A DNA stretch of 7,090 bases from the NCBI GenBank assembly GCA_903873045.1, contig CAIQND010000329.1, positions 1 through 7,090 on the forward strand, in the 5' to 3' direction. Position 1 is the stretch's first letter; every line of letters begins with the position of its first letter. A program made the position numbers and the translations under genes. The notes under the pieces are model-generated. The model was given only the letters and a program-made list of their open reading frames with translations, was not told the DNA's origin and did no database searches. Of the stretch, positions 5,049-7,090 are shown one piece after another. The DNA is from an uncultured Methylococcaceae bacterium (GTDB lineage Bacteria > Pseudomonadota > Gammaproteobacteria > Methylococcales > Methylomonadaceae).

Positions 5049-5065
5049 ACCTTTCCCCTCTGTTG

Positions 5066-5563
5066 TTAAATCACTGTTTTCATTAGTTTAGTTATCATTT
5101 TTTGTGCATATTCAAACGATGCACGGTCTTTTTCTTTATCTTCACCCTCCAAGACCTGGTAAGCGAGGACAAAAACCCTCGCCTTGGCCGCTGGCTCCAA
5201 CATGCCACGACGCTTGACCAGCTCCTGTTCTATCTGTTCTATCGCCAGTTTCAGGCGGTTGACATCCACCGACGACGCGGCAATCGCTTCCGCAGGCATC
5301 ATCTCCCTCACCACCGGCGCTTTATCGCTTGCCACCGGCTTTGTGCTGTAGTCAGCCACCAGCATGGGGCCTTTGCCTGTCAATAACCAGTTAGCATTAA
5401 CACCCTCCTTTACTAGTGTCTCTATAGCATCAGCACCTGGTTTACTAATATCCAATTCATATTTTTGATAGTTTCCATAGTGAATACCTAAAAGAGTGCC
5501 TACCTCACGCTGTTTTAGGTGTTTGTATGCTCTCCATTCCTTTAATCTTGCTCCAATAGTCAT
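5066..5563 (-). CDS. Cro/CI-family phage repressor (lysogeny repressor of the Mu-like prophage)
   Basis: The 165-residue protein has an N-terminal Cro/CI helix-turn-helix (about 1-66): IGARLKEWRAYKHLKQREVGTLL, then GIHYGNYQKYELDISKPGADAI as the turn and recognition helix, ending in the characteristic NANWLLTGKGPML. A Pro/Ala-rich linker (about 70-97) leads to a helical C-terminus (99-165: RLKLAIEQIEQELVKR and FVLAYQVLEGEDKEKDRASF), probably for oligomerisation. There is no LexA-type autocleavage domain, so induction would not be by RecA-stimulated self-cleavage. GGAGAGG precedes the ATG. Divergent from the Ner-like gene, it should repress the early promoter and control its own through the repeats at 5591-5762. 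Confidence 0.88.
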   Translation of the reverse strand: MTIGARLKEWRAYKHLKQREVGTLLGIHYGNYQKYELDISKPGADAIETLVKEGVNANWLLTGKGPMLVADYSTKPVASDKAPVVREMMPAEAIAASSVDVNRLKLAIEQIEQELVKRRGMLEPAAKARVFVLAYQVLEGEDKEKDRASFEYAQKMITKLMKTVI

Positions 5564-5590
5564 ATTACATCCTCTCCAACATTAATTTAA

Positions 5591-5762
5591 ACACCTATAA
5601 AGCTGGTTACCGCAAATGCGGCAACCAATGCGCCCTGTTACCGCACACCTATAAAGTTATTTTTTATATATGCGGTAACAGTAATCTATTGATATATATG
5701 CAAAAAATTAAAATTAATTAGAATTATTATATATTTTCGTTACCGCACAGCTAAAAAGGTGT
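5591..5762. promoter_or_regulatory. Operator array between repressor and ner-like gene
   Basis: Five copies of GTTACCGCA or its complement occur at 5606-5614, 5617-5625 (one mismatch), 5637-5645, 5671-5679 and 5739-5747. The first pair forms a 22-base imperfect palindrome (5605-5626). A second word, ACACCTATAAAG, occurs at 5591-5602 and 5645-5656, and a related inverted copy at 5751-5762. The unit ACACCTATAAAG...TGCGG(C/T)AAC repeats with a period of exactly 54 bases. These are the expected operators for the repressor and/or the Ner-like protein; which protein reads which word is unknown. Confidence 0.8.
5596..5624 (-). promoter_or_regulatory. Candidate repressor promoter
   Basis: On the minus strand TTGCCG (5619-5624) and TTTATA (5596-5601) are 17 bases apart, giving a start near 5589 and a leader of about 26 bases before the repressor ATG. 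The same arrangement, TTACCG-17-TTTATA, recurs 54 bases upstream (5650-5678). The match to consensus is modest, and both boxes coincide with operator words, which would suit autoregulation. Confidence 0.4.
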
Positions 5763-5771
5763 ATTTTTATT

Positions 5772-5800
5772 TTGACTACACAACTAATTAGGAGTTTAAT
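5772..5800 (+). promoter_or_regulatory. Early promoter for the ner-like operon
   Basis: TTGACT (5772-5777), a 17-base spacer and TTTAAT (5795-5800) form a good sigma-70 promoter. Transcription would start near 5807, 30 bases before the Ner-like ATG. The operator words at 5739-5762 end ten bases upstream of the -35 box, well placed for repression or activation. Confidence 0.7.
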
Positions 5801-5836
5801 AGACACACATTAGATAAACACCCTGGAGTATAAAGC

Positions 5837-6181
5837 ATGACACAAAAAAGAACCCAAAAAGCTGATTTTGACGCGGAAAACCCCGCGCCAGATTGGCATC
5901 CTGCCGACATCAAAGGCGCACTTAATAAAGCCGGTTATACCCTGTCATCGTTGGCAGAAGAACTGGGTTTAAAAAGCGGTTCGATGCTGTCAAAAGCCTT
6001 AACCAGCAGTCACCCCAAAGCCGAGCGCGACATTGCCAAGGCCATCGGGGAATTGCCCCAGATCATTTGGCCCAGCCGTTATGAAGCGGATGGCACACGC
6101 AAGTTACAGGGGTTCCAGATGTTAGAGTCTAGTCGACGGCGCAAGCGCCTGCAAGCGCAGGCCGAAGGAGAGCCAGCATGA
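5837..6181 (+). CDS. ner: Ner-like transcriptional regulator
   Basis: The 114-residue product contains the Ner/SfsB-type helix-turn-helix (about 19-82): DWHPADIKGALNKAGYTLSS, LAEELGLKSGSMLSKAL as the DNA-reading helices, and RDIAKAIGELPQIIWPSRY closing the domain. In Mu, Ner turns down both the repressor promoter and later the early promoter to favour lytic growth. The protein is longer than classical Ner (about 75 residues): it has a charged N-terminal extension (1-18) and a basic C-terminal tail (about 97-108, SSRRRKRLQ). GGAG precedes the ATG by eight bases. It is the first gene of the rightward operon, and its stop overlaps the next start as ATGA. The symbol denotes family likeness. Confidence 0.88.
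   Translation: MTQKRTQKADFDAENPAPDWHPADIKGALNKAGYTLSSLAEELGLKSGSMLSKALTSSHPKAERDIAKAIGELPQIIWPSRYEADGTRKLQGFQMLESSRRRKRLQAQAEGEPA
6147..6162 (+). other. Hairpin just upstream of a coupled ribosome site
   Basis: GCCTGC (6147-6152) and GCAGGC (6157-6162) pair across the loop AAGC. The stem ends four bases before the AAGGAG ribosome site of the next gene, within the last codons of the Ner-like gene. Such a stem could make translation of the next gene depend on ribosomes finishing ner, but it may be chance. Confidence 0.35.
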
Positions 6182-6372
6182 GAGAACATATCGATATTGT
6201 AAGAGACGAGGCTATTGACGTGCTTGCCGACTCGATTGTCGTGATGGTAAGAGACGAAACGGACGAAAACGGTATAGATGGTGTAGCAGAAAGAGCCATG
6301 TTGCTGGCGCAACACAAACTCTTTGGGTCGCATTACATGCGGGAATTATTCAAGGGGAATGTCCCATGTTAA
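6178..6372 (+). CDS. Small early protein of unknown function
   Basis: This 64-residue frame starts with ATG overlapping the ner-like stop (ATGA) after GGAGAG, and ends overlapping the next start by seven bases. The product (MREHIDIVRDEAIDVLADSI, then VVMVRDETDENG, then a helical LLAQHKLFGSHYMRELF) is acidic and probably all-helical. I know no family for it. No membrane segment or catalytic motif is visible. Tight coupling on both sides and its position between ner and the transposase suggest an early lytic accessory role; small proteins of unknown function are common at this place in Mu-like phages. Confidence 0.7.
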   Translation: MREHIDIVRDEAIDVLADSIVVMVRDETDENGIDGVAERAMLLAQHKLFGSHYMRELFKGNVPC

Positions 6373-6656
6373 GGCTTGATGAGCAATCCCTGAGTAAAAA
6401 GGCATTTAATCATCCTGGTTTTCACCGCCGTCTGGCCGTGGATCGGGAAGCGTCGGCACTGATTTCAGCCATTGCCGAAACTCGTCGCCACGCTTATGAG
6501 TCGTTTCTGCTCAGCCGGGAAACCCGTGCTGACGCGGGTGGTTTTTCGCTTGACTGTGCGGAACATCTGAAGGCGCGAAGACTAGCCCTAATGATGGAGA
6601 GAAGTGCAGACAAGCTTAAACAGTGTCCGTTGCAAACCCATGATAAAGGCGGCTGA
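6366..6656 (+). CDS. Small early protein of unknown function, basic helical
   Basis: The 96-residue product starts at an ATG preceded by AAGGGG and overlapping the previous stop (ATGTTAA). It is rich in Arg, Lys and Ala, with helices such as HRRLAVDREASALISAIAETRRHAYESFLLSRE and a second, EHLKARRLALMMERSADKLK (given here as a 20-residue segment). Composition suggests contact with nucleic acid or a partner protein, but no motif is recognised. It precedes the transposase-type gene by 24 bases and is transcribed with it. A long minus-strand frame over the same region is a shadow. Confidence 0.65.
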   Translation: MLRLDEQSLSKKAFNHPGFHRRLAVDREASALISAIAETRRHAYESFLLSRETRADAGGFSLDCAEHLKARRLALMMERSADKLKQCPLQTHDKGG

Positions 6657-6680
6657 TAGCTTACTTTATAGGGGGCGACC

Positions 6681-7090
6681 ATGAGCACGCTGATTAACGA
6701 CCCTGCCACGCTGGCGGAAATCGCCACGGTGACGGGTAAAAGCCAAGACACTATAGAGCGCTGGTCAAAAAAAGAGGCCTGGAAACACCACTTTGCAGAC
6801 AGCCACAGCCGCCACAAGAAACATCTGTATGCCCTGAAAGACTTACCCAAAACCATACGGGAAGCCGTATTTGATTTTAGACTTAACCAGGAGACGCACC
6901 ATGCCCAACGCAACAACGCCGGTGAATCCGGACACTCTACATACCCTAGAACCTATCCAGAGCGTCGAGGAAATGACGGACGAGCAGATCGACGAGCTAC
7001 TGGCGCTGGAGACGCACTTAACGATGTACCAGGTCGGCTTGTTAATGAAGGCGGCGACCTCGCCCCAGTGGCAAGTGCCGTTGTGCCCAC
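6681..7090 (+). CDS. Mu-type transposase N-terminal winged helix (partial; frame doubtful after about 6880)
   Basis: An ATG behind GGGGG opens a frame whose first 66 or so residues match the Mu-type winged-helix of MuA N-termini: LAEIATVTGKSQDTIERWSK (helices), KEAWKHHFADSH (wing), and KKHLYALKDLPKTIREAVFD, where the LP-x-x-I/A pattern closes the domain. In MuA this domain binds the internal enhancer. The frame stays open to the window end, but after about 6893 it turns into Gly/Arg-rich sequence with many CGA and GGA codons, while another frame takes on strong coding character. Either the transposase has a frameshift at the T tract 6875-6878, or the real gene is a 66-residue protein that has lost its stop. 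Confidence 0.65.
   Translation, partial: MSTLINDPATLAEIATVTGKSQDTIERWSKKEAWKHHFADSHSRHKKHLYALKDLPKTIREAVFDFRLNQETHHAQRNNAGESGHSTYPRTYPERRGNDGRADRRATGAGDALNDVPGRLVNEGGDLAPVASAVVP
6901..7090 (+). CDS. Partial gene in the shifted frame: next early gene or transposase body
   Basis: From an ATG at 6901, seven bases after CAGGAG, a frame runs open to the window's end with typical codon use of this phage (G/C-ending codons, few rare ones). The 63 visible residues are MPNATTPVNPDTLHTLEPIQ, then SVEEMTDEQIDELLALETHL, then TMYQVGLLMKAATSPQWQVP and LCP: acidic, mostly helical. I do not recognise a family. It overlaps the open end of the winged-helix frame by 190 bases, which is far too much for two normal genes. 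If one T were missing from 6875-6878 the two would fuse into one long transposase; if one were added, the first would stop at TAG and this gene would start 20 bases later. Confidence 0.6.
   Translation, partial: MPNATTPVNPDTLHTLEPIQSVEEMTDEQIDELLALETHLTMYQVGLLMKAATSPQWQVPLCP

Larger units (their letters stand above)
4565..7090. mobile_element. Mu-like transposable prophage, left end and early region (partial)
   Basis: The layout is that of the left arm of Mu-type phages: a terminus beginning TGTAACG with repeated transposase-site-like sequences, a leftward repressor, a divergent control region, a rightward Ner-like gene, small early genes and a protein with the Mu-type transposase N-terminal fold at the window's edge. 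It runs beyond 7090. The exact terminus at 4565 is inferred from the TG start and the position of the first repeat. The repressor is a Cro/CI type rather than the Mu c winged-helix type, so it is only distantly Mu-like. Confidence 0.8.

Noticed and set aside
5102..5386. Plus-strand open frame opposite the repressor
   Set aside because: Shadow of the repressor coding sequence; His/Arg-rich composition and no ribosome site.
6494..6916. Long minus-strand open frame of 140 codons
   Set aside because: It lies wholly opposite well-supported rightward phage genes, has no good ribosome site, and its Trp/Ser/Leu-rich composition is typical of antisense reading.

Overview
The window shows two mobile elements meeting at a tRNA-derived junction, in what looks like a proteobacterial chromosome. 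Gammaproteobacteria fit best (Mu-like phage genes, AlpA-like and toprim/DUF3987 genes, encoded CCA on the tRNA fragment), but I cannot name the genus. No ordinary chromosomal housekeeping gene is visible.

Left part (about 1-4547): the integrase end of an integrative island. All genes lie on the minus strand, in transcription order: tyrosine integrase; a 298-residue protein of unknown function coupled to it by a TGATG overlap; then, after a 145-base regulatory gap, an AlpA/excisionase-like DNA-binding protein, a second small helix-turn-helix protein, a small acidic protein, a CHC2 zinc-finger primase piece and a toprim protein that starts a DUF3987-type primase-helicase. The last five are packed with short overlaps or small gaps and look like one replication/control operon. 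The primase-helicase breaks off near position 140, just before the part expected to hold the ATPase motifs. The terminal 140 bases look foreign to the gene, perhaps an insertion-sequence end. The island's right boundary is a 47-base copy of the 3' part of a CAU-anticodon tRNA (4501-4547), the typical attachment site of such integrases.

Right part (about 4565-7090): the left end of a Mu-like transposable prophage, beginning only 17 bases after the tRNA CCA. It starts with TGTAACG and holds four copies of a TTTGGCATA-type sequence that look like transposase binding sites. Next come a 55-residue TTG-start ORF, a Cro/CI-type repressor (minus strand), a repeat-rich operator/promoter region, then a rightward early operon: Ner-like regulator, two coupled small unknown genes, and the Mu-type winged-helix N-terminus of the transposase. 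Coding signal changes frame near 6880-6900, so the transposase start is either frameshifted or two separate genes.

Likely logic: the repressor and Ner compete at the 5591-5762 operator array to choose between lysogeny and the early operon; the transposase would act on the terminal repeats. On the island side, integrase and the AlpA-like protein would control excision at the tRNA site, and the primase genes would replicate the element, though the truncated helicase suggests that function is damaged. The most notable unexplained items are the 298-residue integrase-coupled protein with an internal duplication, the 54-base periodic operator, the uncharacterised terminal repeat family, and the frame switch in the transposase region. 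I found no clear evidence for a wholly new defence or catalytic system.
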